NCBI RefSeq assembly: GCF_025822605.1
Contig: NZ_JACKTY010000012.1
Span: 436,635-500,634 of the forward strand
DNA from: Mycolicibacterium komossense
GTDB lineage: Bacteria; Actinomycetota; Actinomycetes; Mycobacteriales; Mycobacteriaceae
Direction of reading: 5' to 3'
Length of the DNA: 64,000 bases
The translations under genes and the position numbers were made by a program. The notes under the pieces are model-generated. The model worked only from the letters and a program-made list of their open reading frames with translations. It made no database searches and was not told where the DNA came from. Shown here piece after piece: positions 39,352 through 49,472 of this stretch. Every line of letters begins with the position of its first letter. Positions within the stretch are counted from its first letter, which is position 1.

Positions 39352-40308
39352 GTGAAAACACCCGGTGTTCTGAAGCGGCTTGATCCACGTCGGCGTCGCA
39401 GTCACACGAATCCCGACGGCACGATGTCGCTCGTCGACCATATTCGCGAGTTGCGCGCCCGACTGCTGATTGCCACCGCGGGCGTCGCGCTGACCACGAT
39501 CTTCGGGTTCGTCTGGTACAGCCACGGCTTCTTCGGTGTCGAAAGCCTCGGCGAATGGCTGCGGGCGCCGTACTGTTCGCTGCCGGCCTCGGCCCGCGCC
39601 GATATCAGTTCCGACGGCGGCTGCCGACTGCTGGCGACGGCGCCGTTCGACCAATTCATGCTGCGCCTGAAGGTCGGACTGCTGGCCGGCGTCGTGTTGG
39701 CCTGTCCGGTGTGGTTTTACCAAATCTGGGCGTTCATCACCCCTGGGCTCTACAAGAAGGAGCGCCGCTTCGCGGTCGCCTTCGTGACGTCGGCGGCGTT
39801 GCTGTTCTTCGCGGGCGCGGTACTGGCCTACATCGTGTTGTCGAAGGCGCTGCATTTCCTGTTGACGGTCGGCAGCGACGTGCAGGTCACCGCACTGTCC
39901 GGTGACCAGTACTTCAGCTTCCTGATCAACCTTCTGCTGGTCTTCGGGGTCGGGTTCGAATTCCCCCTGTTGATCGTGATGCTCAACCTCGTCGGAGTGC
40001 TGCCCTACGAGAAGCTCAAATCATGGCGCCGGGGCCTGATCTTCGGTGTCTTCGTCTTCGCCGCGTTCGCCACGCCGGGATCGGATCCGTTCTCGATGCT
40101 GGCGTTGGGCGCGGCGCTCACGGTGCTGCTCGAGCTCGCGATCCAGATCTCCCGGTTCAGCGACCGGCGCAAGGGGAAGCGCGAGGCGCTGGCCGAGGCC
40201 GCCCTGTCCGACGACGAGGCCGCCCCCATCGAGCCGCCGTCGCCGCCACCCACGGCTGCCAGCATCGCCGCCCGCCCCGAGGCGGCCACGTATGACGAAT
40301 CCACCTGA
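39352..40308 (+). CDS. tatC: Sec-independent translocase subunit TatC
   Basis: 318 residues with six transmembrane helices. The family signatures are '[14 protein letters not shown]' before helix 1, with the conserved Glu for signal-peptide binding, '[13 protein letters not shown]' and '[20 protein letters not shown]'. The C-terminal ~50 residues are a charged Pro/Glu/Ala-rich cytosolic tail. It recognises RR signal peptides. The start is GTG 39352. The gene overlaps the start of helY by 17 bases. Confidence 0.96.
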   Translation: MKTPGVLKRLDPRRRRSHTNPDGTMSLVDHIRELRARLLIATAGVALTTIFGFVWYSHGFFGVESLGEWLRAPYCSLPASARADISSDGGCRLLATAPFDQFMLRLKVGLLAGVVLACPVWFYQIWAFITPGLYKKERRFAVAFVTSAALLFFAGAVLAYIVLSKALHFLLTVGSDVQVTALSGDQYFSFLINLLLVFGVGFEFPLLIVMLNLVGVLPYEKLKSWRRGLIFGVFVFAAFATPGSDPFSMLALGAALTVLLELAIQISRFSDRRKGKREALAEAALSDDEAAPIEPPSPPPTAASIAARPEAATYDEST

Positions 40309-43072
40309 CACGCTGCCCGGCTCTTCTGAGCTGGCGCGGTTTGCCGCTGAGCTGCCGTTTGCGCTCGACGGTTTCCAGCAGCGGTCCTGTGAAGCCCTCG
40401 AGCGTGGGCACGGCGTGCTGGTCTGCGCCCCGACCGGAGCCGGCAAGACGGTGGTCGGTGAATTCGCCGTCCACCTGGCGCTGGCGGCCGGGCGGAAGTG
40501 CTTCTACACCACCCCGATCAAGGCGCTGAGCAACCAGAAACACACTGATCTGGTTCGTCGGTACGGGCCGGAGCGGATCGGGCTGCTGACCGGTGACATG
40601 TCGGTCAACTCCGACGCACCGGTGGTGGTCATGACCACCGAAGTGCTGCGCAACATGTTGTACGCGAATTCTCCTGCGCTGCATGGTCTTTCACATGTGG
40701 TGATGGACGAGGTGCACTTCCTGGCTGATCGGATGCGCGGAGCGGTGTGGGAAGAGGTGATCCTGCACCTGCCCGAGGATGTGCGGCTGGTCAGCCTGTC
40801 GGCCACCGTGAGCAATGCCGAGGAGTTCGGTGGCTGGATCCAGACGGTGCGCGGCGACACCACCGTCGTCGTCGACGAACACCGTCCCGTCCCGCTGTGG
40901 CAGCACGTCCTGGTCGGTAAGCGGATGTTCGACCTGTTCGACTACGACGCTCGCTCTGCCGACAGCCAACTGCTGGTCGACCCCGATCTGGTCCGTCACA
41001 TCGCGCACCGCCGCGAAGCCGAGCGGCTGACGGATTTCCGGCCGCCGAAGTCGGACCGCCGCGGCGGCCCCAACCGGAACCACCGGCCCACCCTGTACCG
41101 GCCACCGTCGCGGCCCGATGTCATCACGGCGCTCGACCAGGAAGGTCTGCTGCCGGCCATCACCTTCGTGTTTTCCCGGGCGGGCTGCGACGCCGCGGTG
41201 AAACAGTGCCTGCGATCCTCGCTGCGGTTGACCACGGATAAGGATCGCGCCCGCATCGCCGAGGTCATCGACCGCCGCTGCGGCGATCTTCCCGATTCGG
41301 ACCTCGAAGTGCTCGGCTACTACGAGTGGCGCGAAGGCCTGCTGCGTGGTCTGGCCGCCCATCACGCGGGCATGCTGCCGATCTTCCGGCACACCGTGGA
41401 GGAGCTGTTCACCGCAGGCCTGGTCAAAGCGGTTTTCGCGACGGAAACCCTGGCGCTGGGGATCAACATGCCCGCCCGCACCGTGGTGTTGGAGCGCTTG
41501 GTGAAGTTCAACGGCGAACAGCACGCCCCGTTGACGCCGGGGGAGTTCACCCAGCTCACCGGCCGCGCGGGGCGCCGCGGTATCGACATCGAGGGCCACG
41601 CTGTCGTGCTCTGGCATCCCGACCTGGAACCTGCGGAGGTCGCGGGCCTGGCCTCGACCCGGACGTTCCCGCTGAAGAGCTCGTTCGCGCCGTCGTACAA
41701 CATGACGATCAACCTGGTCCAGCAGATGGGGCCAGAAGCCGCCCGGCGCCTGCTGGAGCGTTCGTTCGCGCAGTATCAGGCTGACCGGTCGGTTGTCGGG
41801 TTGGTGCGCGGTGCTGAGCGTGGCGATCGGATGCTCGACGAGATCGCCTCGGAGCTCGGTGGCCCCGACAGTCCGATGATCGACTACGTTCGGCTGCGCG
41901 CGAAGATCTCCGAACGCGAGCGGGCCCAGGCCAGGGCGTCGCGGCTCCAGCGGCGCGGTGCCGCCACCGATGCGCTGGCCGCCCTGCGCCGCGGCGACAT
42001 CATCACGATCACCCAGGGCCGCCGCGGCGGGTTGGCCGTCGTGCTCGAAGCGGCCATCGACAGCGATGATCCGCGGCCGCTGGTGCTGACCGAGGACCGG
42101 TGGGCCGGGCGCATCTCGTCGGCGGACTATTCCGGATCGGCGCCGCCACTCGGAACGATGGCGCTGCCCAAACGCGTCGAGCACCGGCAGCCGCGGGTGC
42201 GTCGGGATCTTGCCTCGGCACTGCGCTCCGCGGCGGCCGGGCTGTCGGTACCGTCGGCCAAGCGCAAGCGCGCAACGCCGGCAGACGAACTCGATATCGA
42301 CCCTGAGCTGATCACGCTACGGGCGGCGATGCAGAGCCATCCCGCGCACCGGGTCGCCGACCGGGAAGCGCAGGCCCGCATCGGCGAACGGTATCTGCGG
42401 GTCGAACGTGACAATGCTGCGCTGCGGCAGAAGATCGCCTCGGCGACCAATTCGTTGGCCCGCACCTTCGACCGGATCGTCGGCCTGCTCACCGAGCGAG
42501 GATTCATCGACGCCCGCGACAGCGAGTCCCGAGATCTCAATGCCACCGACGATGGCCGGCTACTCGCTCGGATCTACAGCGAGAGCGATCTGTTGGTCGC
42601 AGAATGCCTGCGGACCGGGGCGTGGAACGGGCTCGCCCCCGCCGAGCTGGCCGCGGTGCTCTCGGCGGTGGTGTTCGAGACCCGCGGCAGCGACGGGCCC
42701 GTGTCGCAGGCACATGAGGTGCCGACCGCCGGTTTGCGCCGCGCGCTGGCGCAGACGCGGCGGCTGTCCGGGCAGCTGCGGGCCGACGAAATTCGCCACC
42801 GGATCACGCCGACCCGCGAACCCGACGAGGGCTTCGTCGCCGCCGTCTATCGCTGGGCCACCACCGGCGATCTGGCCTCCGCGCTGCAGGCCTCGGACGC
42901 GACCGGCTCCGGGACCCAGCTCTCCGCAGGCGATTTCGTGCGGTGGTGCAGGCAGGTCCTCGATCTCCTCGATCAGGTCCGCAACGCGGCACCGCACCCG
43001 CCGCTTCGGGCCGCCGCGAAACGCGCAATCGATGATGTCCGGCGCGGCGTCGTGGCTGTTGATGGCGGGTAG
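40292..43072 (+). CDS. helY: DEAD/DEAH-box (Ski2/Mtr4-like) helicase HelY
   Basis: 926 residues. Walker A is 'CAPTGAGKT', motif Ia is '[11 protein letters not shown]', motif II is 'VVMDEVHFL', motif III is 'LSATVSN' and motif VI is '[12 protein letters not shown]'. Long C-terminal helical DSHCT-type regions follow. Similarity to Ski2/Mtr4 suggests RNA unwinding in decay or maturation; in mycobacteria the physiological role is not settled. The ATG at 40292 lies within the end of tatC. A large additional upstream frame is the shifted complement of tatC codons and is rejected. Confidence 0.94.
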   Translation: MTNPPDTLPGSSELARFAAELPFALDGFQQRSCEALERGHGVLVCAPTGAGKTVVGEFAVHLALAAGRKCFYTTPIKALSNQKHTDLVRRYGPERIGLLTGDMSVNSDAPVVVMTTEVLRNMLYANSPALHGLSHVVMDEVHFLADRMRGAVWEEVILHLPEDVRLVSLSATVSNAEEFGGWIQTVRGDTTVVVDEHRPVPLWQHVLVGKRMFDLFDYDARSADSQLLVDPDLVRHIAHRREAERLTDFRPPKSDRRGGPNRNHRPTLYRPPSRPDVITALDQEGLLPAITFVFSRAGCDAAVKQCLRSSLRLTTDKDRARIAEVIDRRCGDLPDSDLEVLGYYEWREGLLRGLAAHHAGMLPIFRHTVEELFTAGLVKAVFATETLALGINMPARTVVLERLVKFNGEQHAPLTPGEFTQLTGRAGRRGIDIEGHAVVLWHPDLEPAEVAGLASTRTFPLKSSFAPSYNMTINLVQQMGPEAARRLLERSFAQYQADRSVVGLVRGAERGDRMLDEIASELGGPDSPMIDYVRLRAKISERERAQARASRLQRRGAATDALAALRRGDIITITQGRRGGLAVVLEAAIDSDDPRPLVLTEDRWAGRISSADYSGSAPPLGTMALPKRVEHRQPRVRRDLASALRSAAAGLSVPSAKRKRATPADELDIDPELITLRAAMQSHPAHRVADREAQARIGERYLRVERDNAALRQKIASATNSLARTFDRIVGLLTERGFIDARDSESRDLNATDDGRLLARIYSESDLLVAECLRTGAWNGLAPAELAAVLSAVVFETRGSDGPVSQAHEVPTAGLRRALAQTRRLSGQLRADEIRHRITPTREPDEGFVAAVYRWATTGDLASALQASDATGSGTQLSAGDFVRWCRQVLDLLDQVRNAAPHPPLRAAAKRAIDDVRRGVVAVDGG

Positions 43073-43111
43073 GGTGTCGGGAGCAGCAACCGGAGAACGC
43101 AAGGAGAGACG

Positions 43112-43960
43112 ATGAGTGGACCGCAAGGACCTGATCCGACGCAGCCCTGGCAGGGTCAGGATCAGCCGGCCGGCGGTACCTCCGAGCCCGAGCAGGCCGC
43201 CCCCGAGGCTCCCGGCTGGCAGCCGCCCAGCAGCGACCCGGCCCAGTCCGGTTGGCAGCCGCCGGCTTATACGGCCCCGCAGCCGTACTCGCCCTACCAG
43301 GCGCCGGAGTCGACTCCCGGCTACGCCCCGCCGCCGCAGTACGCGCAGCCGGCGTCCGCACCGGGTTACGGTCAGCCGCCGTACGGTCAGCAGCCTCCGC
43401 AGTACGGTCAGCCCCAATATGGCCAGCCGGGTCAGCCCCCCCAGTACGGCCAGCCGGGTCAGCCCCCCCAGTACGGCCAGCCGGGTCAGCCGCAGTACGG
43501 CCAGCCGGGTCAGCCTCCGCAATACGGCCAGCCGGGTCAGCCGCAATACGGTCAGCCCGGTCAGCCGCCCTACGGCCAGCAGTTCCCGCCGTATGGTCAG
43601 CCCGGCCCGGAGGAGGGCTCCAAGCGCTCGATGGCCGCGATCGGCACCATCGTCGGTGTGCTCGCCGTGATCATCGTCGCGGTGGTGCTGGTACTCGGTT
43701 TCTGGAAGCCGGGATGGTTCGTCACCACCAAACTCGACGTCACCAAGGCACAGACCGGTGTGCAGCAGATCCTCTCCGATCAGTCCAACGGCTACGGCGC
43801 CAAGAACGTCAAAGACGTCAAGTGCAACAACGGTGAGAGCCCGACGGTGAAGAAGGGTGACAGCTTCAACTGCGAGGTGAGCATCGACGGGACCAAGCGC
43901 CAGGTGACGGTGACGTTCCAGGACGACAGCGGCACCTATGAGGTCGGCCGCCCGAAGTAG
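43112..43960 (+). CDS. membrane-anchored DUF4333 protein with QYGQPGQPP repeats
   Basis: 282 residues. The first ~165 are Pro/Gln/Gly/Tyr-rich, with about eight near-identical 'QYGQPGQP' units (roughly residues 95-160). One transmembrane helix follows ('[23 protein letters not shown]', about 177-199). The extracytoplasmic C-terminus is a DUF4333 domain with '[26 protein letters not shown]', whose two Cys probably form a disulphide. It corresponds to M. tuberculosis Rv2091c, which also adjoins helY. The function is unknown. The RBS AAGGAGAG precedes ATG 43112. The repeat array is prone to length change. Confidence 0.85.
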   Translation: MSGPQGPDPTQPWQGQDQPAGGTSEPEQAAPEAPGWQPPSSDPAQSGWQPPAYTAPQPYSPYQAPESTPGYAPPPQYAQPASAPGYGQPPYGQQPPQYGQPQYGQPGQPPQYGQPGQPPQYGQPGQPQYGQPGQPPQYGQPGQPQYGQPGQPPYGQQFPPYGQPGPEEGSKRSMAAIGTIVGVLAVIIVAVVLVLGFWKPGWFVTTKLDVTKAQTGVQQILSDQSNGYGAKNVKDVKCNNGESPTVKKGDSFNCEVSIDGTKRQVTVTFQDDSGTYEVGRPK

Positions 43961-43974
43961 CCGGTCGAGTTGGG

Positions 43975-44946
43975 TTAGTCCGGTTCGTCCAATTGATCTA
44001 AAGCCTTCTGCAGCCGGCCGATCGATGATCCGACCCCCAGCGTCGTGGCCAACTCGGCCACCCGCTGCGGGTCCCTGGCTACCAGGGGCAGCACGTCGCT
44101 GTCGGTGGACAGGGTGACCGGTGCGTCGGTAGCCACCCGGACCACCGGACCGGCAGCCTCGATGTAGTCCGACGCCGCCTTCAGCTTGGCCCGAACCCCT
44201 TTGGGGACAGACGATTTCGGGTCATCGGCGGCGTCGAGGATGCCTTGCAGTGAGCGATGCCGGGCCAACAGGGTGGCTGCGGTCTTTTCGCCGATGCCCG
44301 GCACGCCGGGCAGCCCGTCGGACGGATCACCGCGCAGCAGTGCCAGTTCGGCGTAGGCGACGCCGGCCCGCTCGGGGGGTAGGCCGTAGCGTTCGGCGAC
44401 CTCGGCCGGCCCGAAAAGCGTCGCCTTGGCCAGGCCGCGGCCGATGTAGAGAACTTTGACCTCGACGGGTTCGTCGGTCACCACCTGTAGGAGATCGCGG
44501 TCGCCGCTGACCACGACGACGGGGTCGCGCCGCTCTTGGGCGGCCAGTGTGCCGAGCACGTCGTCCGCCTCGAATCCCGGTGCGCCACCGGTGGCGATCC
44601 CGAAGGCGTCCAGCAGGTCGGCGATCATCTCGACCTGCGGTGTCAGTTGGTCAGGCACCTCCTCGATATCGGGATTACCGTCGGCGTTCTCCTGCTCGAC
44701 GCGATGTGCCTTGTACGACGGGATCAGGTCCACCCGGAACTGCGGGCGCCAGTCCAGGTCGAGGCAGACCACCAGACGTGACGGGCGATGCTGGTCGACC
44801 ACCGTGGCGACCGCGTCGAGGAAACCGCGGACCGCGTTGACCGGCCGTCCGTCCGGGGCGGTGATGGAGGAGGGCACCCCGAAGAAGGACCGGAACCACA
44901 TGCTGGCGCCGTCGAGGAGGAGCAGGGGACCACCGGTGGACGTCAT
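43975..44946 (-). CDS. 5'-3' exonuclease (FEN/PIN-like, Rv2090-type)
   Basis: 323 residues homologous to the 5' nuclease domain of DNA polymerase I but free-standing. Metal-binding acidic residues are in '[12 protein letters not shown]', 'VVCLDLDW', '[12 protein letters not shown]' and '[13 protein letters not shown]'. The helix-three-turn-helix is '[19 protein letters not shown]'. It likely removes RNA primers or flaps. The ATG at 44946 is preceded by a plausible leader; two upstream in-frame Met codons add a short basic tail. It is convergent with the DUF4333 gene (14-base gap) and divergent from the VOC gene. Confidence 0.92.
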   Translation of the reverse strand: MTSTGGPLLLLDGASMWFRSFFGVPSSITAPDGRPVNAVRGFLDAVATVVDQHRPSRLVVCLDLDWRPQFRVDLIPSYKAHRVEQENADGNPDIEEVPDQLTPQVEMIADLLDAFGIATGGAPGFEADDVLGTLAAQERRDPVVVVSGDRDLLQVVTDEPVEVKVLYIGRGLAKATLFGPAEVAERYGLPPERAGVAYAELALLRGDPSDGLPGVPGIGEKTAATLLARHRSLQGILDAADDPKSSVPKGVRAKLKAASDYIEAAGPVVRVATDAPVTLSTDSDVLPLVARDPQRVAELATTLGVGSSIGRLQKALDQLDEPD

Positions 44947-44974
44947 GCCCGTCATCCTGCCAGTAGCGTTTGGT

Positions 44975-45367
44975 ATGGCCTTCGCAGTCGATCGCATCGA
45001 TCACATCGTCATCAACACCCCCGACGTCGACATCACCGCGGACTGGTACGTCCGGGTGCTCGGGATGCACCGCGAGACCTATCGCGGTGACCGGACCGCG
45101 CTGGTGTTCGGCAGCCAGAAGTTCAACGTCCGTCCCACCGGCGCGCCGAACTGGGTCACCGCCGAGGTGGACGCGCCCGGGTCGCTGGACCTGTGCTTCA
45201 TCGCCGAGGTGGCGCCTGAGGAGATCGCGGCGCACCTCGCCGCTGTCGGTGTCGAGGTGATCGAGGGGCCGACCAGTCGCACCGGTGCATTGGGTGGGAT
45301 GACGTCGTACTACTGCCGGGACCCTGACGGTAATCTGATCGAGATCTCCAGTTACTCGGGTGGTTAG
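44975..45367 (+). CDS. VOC (glyoxalase/bleomycin resistance) family protein
   Basis: 130 residues, a two-module beta-alpha-beta3 fold. '[25 protein letters not shown]' has the first metal His. '[18 protein letters not shown]' starts the second module, and '[16 protein letters not shown]' supplies the last metal-binding Glu. Such proteins range from glyoxalases to dioxygenases and drug-binding proteins, so no substrate is assigned. The start ATG 44975 is 28 bases from the divergent exonuclease start. Its stop overlaps by 4 bases the stop of the convergent exporter gene. Confidence 0.85.
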   Translation: MAFAVDRIDHIVINTPDVDITADWYVRVLGMHRETYRGDRTALVFGSQKFNVRPTGAPNWVTAEVDAPGSLDLCFIAEVAPEEIAAHLAAVGVEVIEGPTSRTGALGGMTSYYCRDPDGNLIEISSYSGG

Positions 45368-46602
45368 GTTGTCTGGGGGCGACGGTTTCCCGCGGCCAAG
45401 AGGCCGAGGCAGGCGATTGCCGATGTGCTCACCAGGATGATGCCGACCGGCACCGCGGTGTTCTCTCCGGCGATGCTGACCAACGGCGAGACGACCGCGG
45501 CCAGCAGGAACTGCGATGCGCCGAGCACGGCCGAGGCGGTACCTGCCGCCCGCGGCGCGGCGCTCAAAGCCAGGGCCGTCACATTGCCGAAGATCAGGCC
45601 CATCCCGCCGACCAGGGTCAGCAGCGGAATCGCCAGCCAGCCGGCTGCAGTGCCGGTGAGCGCAACGGTCAGCACCGCGACGCTCGACACCGAGATCAAC
45701 CCAAGGCCGACCGCAGCCAGGTGATGTACCTCGTAGCGGTACGCCAGTTTCGCCGACAGCGCACTCATCGCGAGCAGAGCTGTCGCGTTCATCCCGAACA
45801 TGGCGCCGTACTGCCCCGCCGAGAGGCCCATCATCGTCTGGTAGATGAACGGTGAGGCCGAGATGTAGGCCATCATGGCGGCGAACGCGAAGGCGAACGC
45901 AGCGGTATTGCCGAGGTACGCCCGGCTCATGAGGCTGGTCAGCGGCGAACCGGCGGTGGTTTTCTCCGCACGTAAAGCGGCCCGACGATGCTCGGTGTGC
46001 GTCTCGCGCACCACGGCCAGCACGGCCAGCAGCATTGCGGTGGACAGGCCGAGGATGACGGCCAGGGCGCCGCGCCAGCCGATCGGTCCGACGAGGAAAC
46101 CACCGGCCAGCGGGGCAACCACCGGCGCGATTCCGCCGACGATCATCATCAGGCTGAAGGCACGCGCCGCGGCCTTGCCGGTGGCCAGATCGGAGATGAT
46201 GGCCCGCCCGATCACCATCCCTGCGGCACCGGCGAAGCCCTGCGCGAAGCGGGCGGCGACCAGGATTTCCACCGTCGGGGCGAATACCGTCACGGCGCTG
46301 GCCACTACACACACCACCGCGCCGACGACTAACGGCTTGACCCGCCCGAAGCGATCCGACAGCGGTCCGAAGAGCAACTGGCCCAACGCAAGTCCGATGA
46401 GGAACGCTGTCAGGGTCAGCTGCACGCCCGCCGCGGTGGTGTGCAGCTGGGACACCATCATCGGGAACGCGGGTAGGTACAGATCCGTCGCGAACGGCGC
46501 GACGGCCGACAGCAGTGCCAGCGTCACCAACAATGCAGGGGTGATAGTGGCGCCCCTGCTGGGCTGCGGCGTCTCGGTCGGCGCGGTCGAAGCGCCCGGC
46601 AT
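45364..46602 (-). CDS. Bcr/CflA-type multidrug efflux MFS transporter
   Basis: 412 residues, 12 predicted helices. 'DLYLPAFPMMVSQLHTTAAGVQLTLTAFLIGLALGQLLFGPLSDRFGR' is the DHA1/Bcr-CflA signature with the acidic residue of helix 1 and the MFS loop 2-3 motif. 'MVIGRAIISDLATGKAAARAFSLMMIVGGIAPVVAPLAGG' includes motif C of antiporters. It probably exports drugs or metabolites against protons. It is divergent from a MarR regulator with a shared AT-rich operator between them, so derepression by a ligand is likely. Confidence 0.92.
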   Translation of the reverse strand: MPGASTAPTETPQPSRGATITPALLVTLALLSAVAPFATDLYLPAFPMMVSQLHTTAAGVQLTLTAFLIGLALGQLLFGPLSDRFGRVKPLVVGAVVCVVASAVTVFAPTVEILVAARFAQGFAGAAGMVIGRAIISDLATGKAAARAFSLMMIVGGIAPVVAPLAGGFLVGPIGWRGALAVILGLSTAMLLAVLAVVRETHTEHRRAALRAEKTTAGSPLTSLMSRAYLGNTAAFAFAFAAMMAYISASPFIYQTMMGLSAGQYGAMFGMNATALLAMSALSAKLAYRYEVHHLAAVGLGLISVSSVAVLTVALTGTAAGWLAIPLLTLVGGMGLIFGNVTALALSAAPRAAGTASAVLGASQFLLAAVVSPLVSIAGENTAVPVGIILVSTSAIACLGLLAAGNRRPQTT

Positions 46603-46618
46603 ACGATCTCCTAGGTAG

Positions 46619-46632
46619 TTATCAAAAGATAA
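46619..46632. promoter_or_regulatory. probable MarR operator
   Basis: TTATC-AAAA-GATAA is a perfect inverted repeat (5-bp arms), followed by TTATTATCG, in an AT-rich island between the divergent exporter and MarR genes. It overlaps the expected promoters of both. MarR proteins commonly bind such sites to repress a neighbouring exporter and themselves. Binding is inferred. Confidence 0.5.
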
Positions 46633-46667
46633 TTATTATCGTACAGCAATCGCGGTACGGTGGCAGC

Positions 46668-47120
46668 GTGGGCAGAGACCGCGAGCGTGCCGAGAGGTAT
46701 GTCGAGCTGGCCGATCGAGTGCTGGCGGTGGCCCGGGCCGTCAAGGCACGCGACTACGGCGATCCGCAGGTGGTGCGGCTCAACGCGACCGAAATCAGCG
46801 TGATGCGCTTTATCGACCAGCATCCGGGCTGCGGCCCCAGCGCCGTCGCCACCGCCGTTGGGCTGCAACGCAGCAATCTCAGTAAGGCGTTGCGCGCGCT
46901 GGAGGCCAAGGGCATGGTGGCGCGCGAGGTCGACGCGACCGACAACCGCCACGCCGCGCTGCGGCCCACGCCGCGGGCTGCCGAGAACCTCGCGCGCCTG
47001 CAGCGGTCCTGGATCGGCCTGCTCGGTGCCGCCGGCGATACGGTGTCCGACGCCGATCTCGAGACTGCGGTGCAGGTGTTGCGCACGCTCGATGACGCTC
47101 TCGCCGCTCGACTAGCCTGA
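46668..47120 (+). CDS. MarR-family transcriptional regulator
   Basis: 150 residues. Winged helix: 'LNATEISVMRFIDQHPGCGPSAVATAVGLQRSNLSKALRALEAKGMVAREVDATDNRHAALRPT', with the D-x-R wing motif ('DATDNRH') conserved. N- and C-terminal helices form the dimer. It likely represses the divergent Bcr/CflA exporter through the inverted repeat at 46619-46632. The ligand is unknown. pepE starts 5 bases after its stop, so the two may share a transcript. The GTG at 46668 is the start. Confidence 0.88.
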   Translation: MGRDRERAERYVELADRVLAVARAVKARDYGDPQVVRLNATEISVMRFIDQHPGCGPSAVATAVGLQRSNLSKALRALEAKGMVAREVDATDNRHAALRPTPRAAENLARLQRSWIGLLGAAGDTVSDADLETAVQVLRTLDDALAARLA

Positions 47121-47125
47121 ACCCC

Positions 47126-48265
47126 ATGACTAGCAGTCGATTCGATTCGGGCGTCTACGCCCACCGGTTGCGGGCCGCCGCTGCGGCCGCCGCCGAGGCC
47201 GGTCTGAGCGGACTGGTCATCACCCCCGGTTACGACCTGCGGTACTTGGTGGGGTCGCGCGCGGACACCTTCGAACGGCTCACGGCCCTGGTCATCCCCG
47301 CCGTCGGGGAGCCGACGGTCGTGGTACCGCGGATGGAACTGGCGTCGCTCAAGGAATCCGCAATCGTCGAACTCGCACTACCGGTGCTGGACTGGGTCGA
47401 CGGTGACGATCCCTATCAGCTGGTGGCCTCGGCGCTGGCCGGCGACGGTGCCGCAACGGTCCGATTCGCGGTCACCGATTCGATGCCCGCGCTGCATCTG
47501 CTGCCACTGGCCGCCACGCTCGGGACGGTGCCGGTGCTCGCCACCGACGTGCTGCGGACGTTGCGAATGATCAAGGACGCGGCCGAGATTGACGCCTTGC
47601 GCAATGCCGGCTCGGCCATCGACCGGGTGCACGCGCGGGTGCCCGAGTTCCTGGTTCCCGGGCGTACCGAGGCCGAGGTGGCCGCCGATATCAACGACGC
47701 GATCATCGCCGAAGGGCACACCGAGGCGGCGTTCATCATCGTCGGATCCGGGCCGCACGGGGCCGACCCCCATCACGGCTTCTCCGATCGCGAGCTACAA
47801 GCCGGCGATATCGTCGTGATCGACATCGGCGGGCCCTACGAGCCGGGTTACAACTCGGATTCGACCAGGACCTACAGCCTCGGTGAACCCAGTCCCGAAG
47901 TGGCGCACCAGTATTCGGTTCTGCAGCGGGCGCAGCAAGTGGCCGTCGACGCCGTTCGCCCCGGCGTGACCGCGCAACAGGTGGACGCCGCGGCCCGCGA
48001 TGTGTTGGCCGAAGCCGGGCTGGCCGAGTTCTTCGTCCACCGCACCGGGCACGGTATCGGCCTCTCGGTTCACGAGGAGCCCTACATCGTCGCCGGTAAC
48101 GACCTTCCGCTCACCGCAGGAATGGCTTTCAGCGTGGAGCCGGGAATCTACTTCCCCGGCCAGTGGGGTGCGCGAATCGAGGACATCGTCATCGTCACCG
48201 AGGACGGTGCCGAGTCGGTGAACCAGCGCCCACACGATCTGACCGTGGTGTCGCTCCCGGACTAG
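47126..48265 (+). CDS. pepE: Xaa-Pro dipeptidase / aminopeptidase
   Basis: 379-residue M24 metallopeptidase. The N-terminal creatinase-like domain (about 1-145) is followed by the pita-bread catalytic domain. The five dinuclear metal ligands are visible: Asp in '[10 protein letters not shown]', Asp in 'YNSDSTRTY', His in 'RTGHGIGL', Glu in 'SVEPGIY' and Glu in 'RIEDIVIVT'. It cleaves X-Pro bonds in the cytosol, recycling peptides. It matches M. tuberculosis Rv2089c in kind and region. Its stop overlaps the convergent F420 enzyme stop by 4 bases. Confidence 0.92.
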   Translation: MTSSRFDSGVYAHRLRAAAAAAAEAGLSGLVITPGYDLRYLVGSRADTFERLTALVIPAVGEPTVVVPRMELASLKESAIVELALPVLDWVDGDDPYQLVASALAGDGAATVRFAVTDSMPALHLLPLAATLGTVPVLATDVLRTLRMIKDAAEIDALRNAGSAIDRVHARVPEFLVPGRTEAEVAADINDAIIAEGHTEAAFIIVGSGPHGADPHHGFSDRELQAGDIVVIDIGGPYEPGYNSDSTRTYSLGEPSPEVAHQYSVLQRAQQVAVDAVRPGVTAQQVDAAARDVLAEAGLAEFFVHRTGHGIGLSVHEEPYIVAGNDLPLTAGMAFSVEPGIYFPGQWGARIEDIVIVTEDGAESVNQRPHDLTVVSLPD

Positions 48266-48678
48266 GCGCTCTGGCCGCGGTCCAGCAGACCCGACGAACC
48301 CAGCACCCGCTCGATGTGGACCTCGATGACCACGCGGCGCGGGTTCACCCGGGGCGTCCGGTACCGCTGCGCATACCGCAGTTCGGCATCACGCACGGCG
48401 TCGGGGTCGGTACTGACACTGGATCGGCCCTCCAGGGAGAGCCATCGGGCGCCGTCGACCTGGCTGAGCACCGCGATCCCGCCACGTTCGGCGTTCACCG
48501 CCTTCTGTGAACCACCCGTCGTGATGACGCGGGCGATATGGGTCTTCGGGTCGAACGTGAAGCCGACCGCCACCACGTGCGGCGAGTTGTCTGCGCGCAG
48601 TGTCGTCAGCATCGCCAGATGGCGTTCGGTCAGGAACGCCAGCGCATCGTTGGTGAGCCGGGTTGTTGAGATCGCCAT
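48262..48678 (-). CDS. F420-dependent biliverdin reductase homologue (PPOX split barrel, Rv2074-like)
   Basis: 138-residue split beta-barrel. '[52 protein letters not shown]' and '[54 protein letters not shown]' are nearly those of M. tuberculosis Rv2074. That protein was shown to use reduced F420 to convert biliverdin to bilirubin. By homology this one has the same activity and would be cytosolic. It is divergent from the SDR gene. Confidence 0.9.
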   Translation of the reverse strand: MAISTTRLTNDALAFLTERHLAMLTTLRADNSPHVVAVGFTFDPKTHIARVITTGGSQKAVNAERGGIAVLSQVDGARWLSLEGRSSVSTDPDAVRDAELRYAQRYRTPRVNPRRVVIEVHIERVLGSSGLLDRGQSA

Positions 48679-48713
48679 CAGGGTTCACGCTAGCGCAGGA
48701 CATAATCGCAGCC

Positions 48714-49472
48714 ATGAAAGACACGGGTGCAAGCGACGAGGAAGTGGTCGTGATTTTCGGCGGCCGCAGTGAGATCGGCGTCGAACTTGCCACACACCTT
48801 GCCCCCGGCCGGCCGGTGGTGCTCACCATGCGCGGAGGCGATGGCCTGGACCAGCAGGTTTCCGCGATCCGTGCGGCGGGAGCGACCGCGGTACACGTCA
48901 AGGCGTTCGACGCCGACGATCTCGCCTCGCACGCCTCGGTGCTGGCCGAGCTGACCACCGAGCACGGTCCCATCGGCACCGCGGTGCTGGCGTTCGGCAT
49001 CCTGGGGGACCAGGCCCGCGCCGAAACCGACGCCGATCATGCGGTCGCGATCGTGCACACCGATTTCGTCGCGCAGGTCAGCCTGCTCACGCAGCTGGCG
49101 AGCATCATGCGGGCGGCAGGTCGCGGCCGAATCGTGGTGTTCTCTTCCGTGGCGGGGGCGCGGGTGCGACGTGCCAACTACGTCTACGGCTCGGCCAAGG
49201 CCGGCCTCGACGGTTTCGCCAGCGGCCTGGCCGACGCGTTGCGCGGCACCGGCGTGCATCTGCTGATCGTGCGGCCCGGTTTCGTGATCGGCCGGATGAC
49301 CGAGGGGATGGATCCGGCCCCGCTGTCCAGCACTCCGCAACAGGTGGCCGCGGCGACGGCCAAGGCGCTGTCGGCCGGCCGGGACCGGGTCTGGGTGCCT
49401 GGACTGCTGCGTCCGGTGATCTTCGGGATGCGGCTTGCGCCGCAGTTCATCTGGCGTAGGTTGCCCCGATGA
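48714..49472 (+). CDS. short-chain dehydrogenase/reductase (Rv2073c-like)
   Basis: 252 residues with a Rossmann fold. The nucleotide loop is 'VVVIFGGRSEIGVEL', a variant of TGxxxGIG. The catalytic Ser is in 'IVVFSSVAGAR', and Tyr/Lys in 'YVYGSAKAGLDGF'. The C-terminus 'WVPGLLRPVIFGMRLAPQFIWRRLP' is hydrophobic and basic, as in mycobacterial SDRs resembling the DprE2 group. The substrate is unknown. It overlaps cobL by 4 bases (ATGA) but has no known role in B12 synthesis; co-transcription is shared with M. tuberculosis. ATG 48714 is chosen over an earlier in-frame start. Confidence 0.88.
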   Translation: MKDTGASDEEVVVIFGGRSEIGVELATHLAPGRPVVLTMRGGDGLDQQVSAIRAAGATAVHVKAFDADDLASHASVLAELTTEHGPIGTAVLAFGILGDQARAETDADHAVAIVHTDFVAQVSLLTQLASIMRAAGRGRIVVFSSVAGARVRRANYVYGSAKAGLDGFASGLADALRGTGVHLLIVRPGFVIGRMTEGMDPAPLSSTPQQVAAATAKALSAGRDRVWVPGLLRPVIFGMRLAPQFIWRRLPR

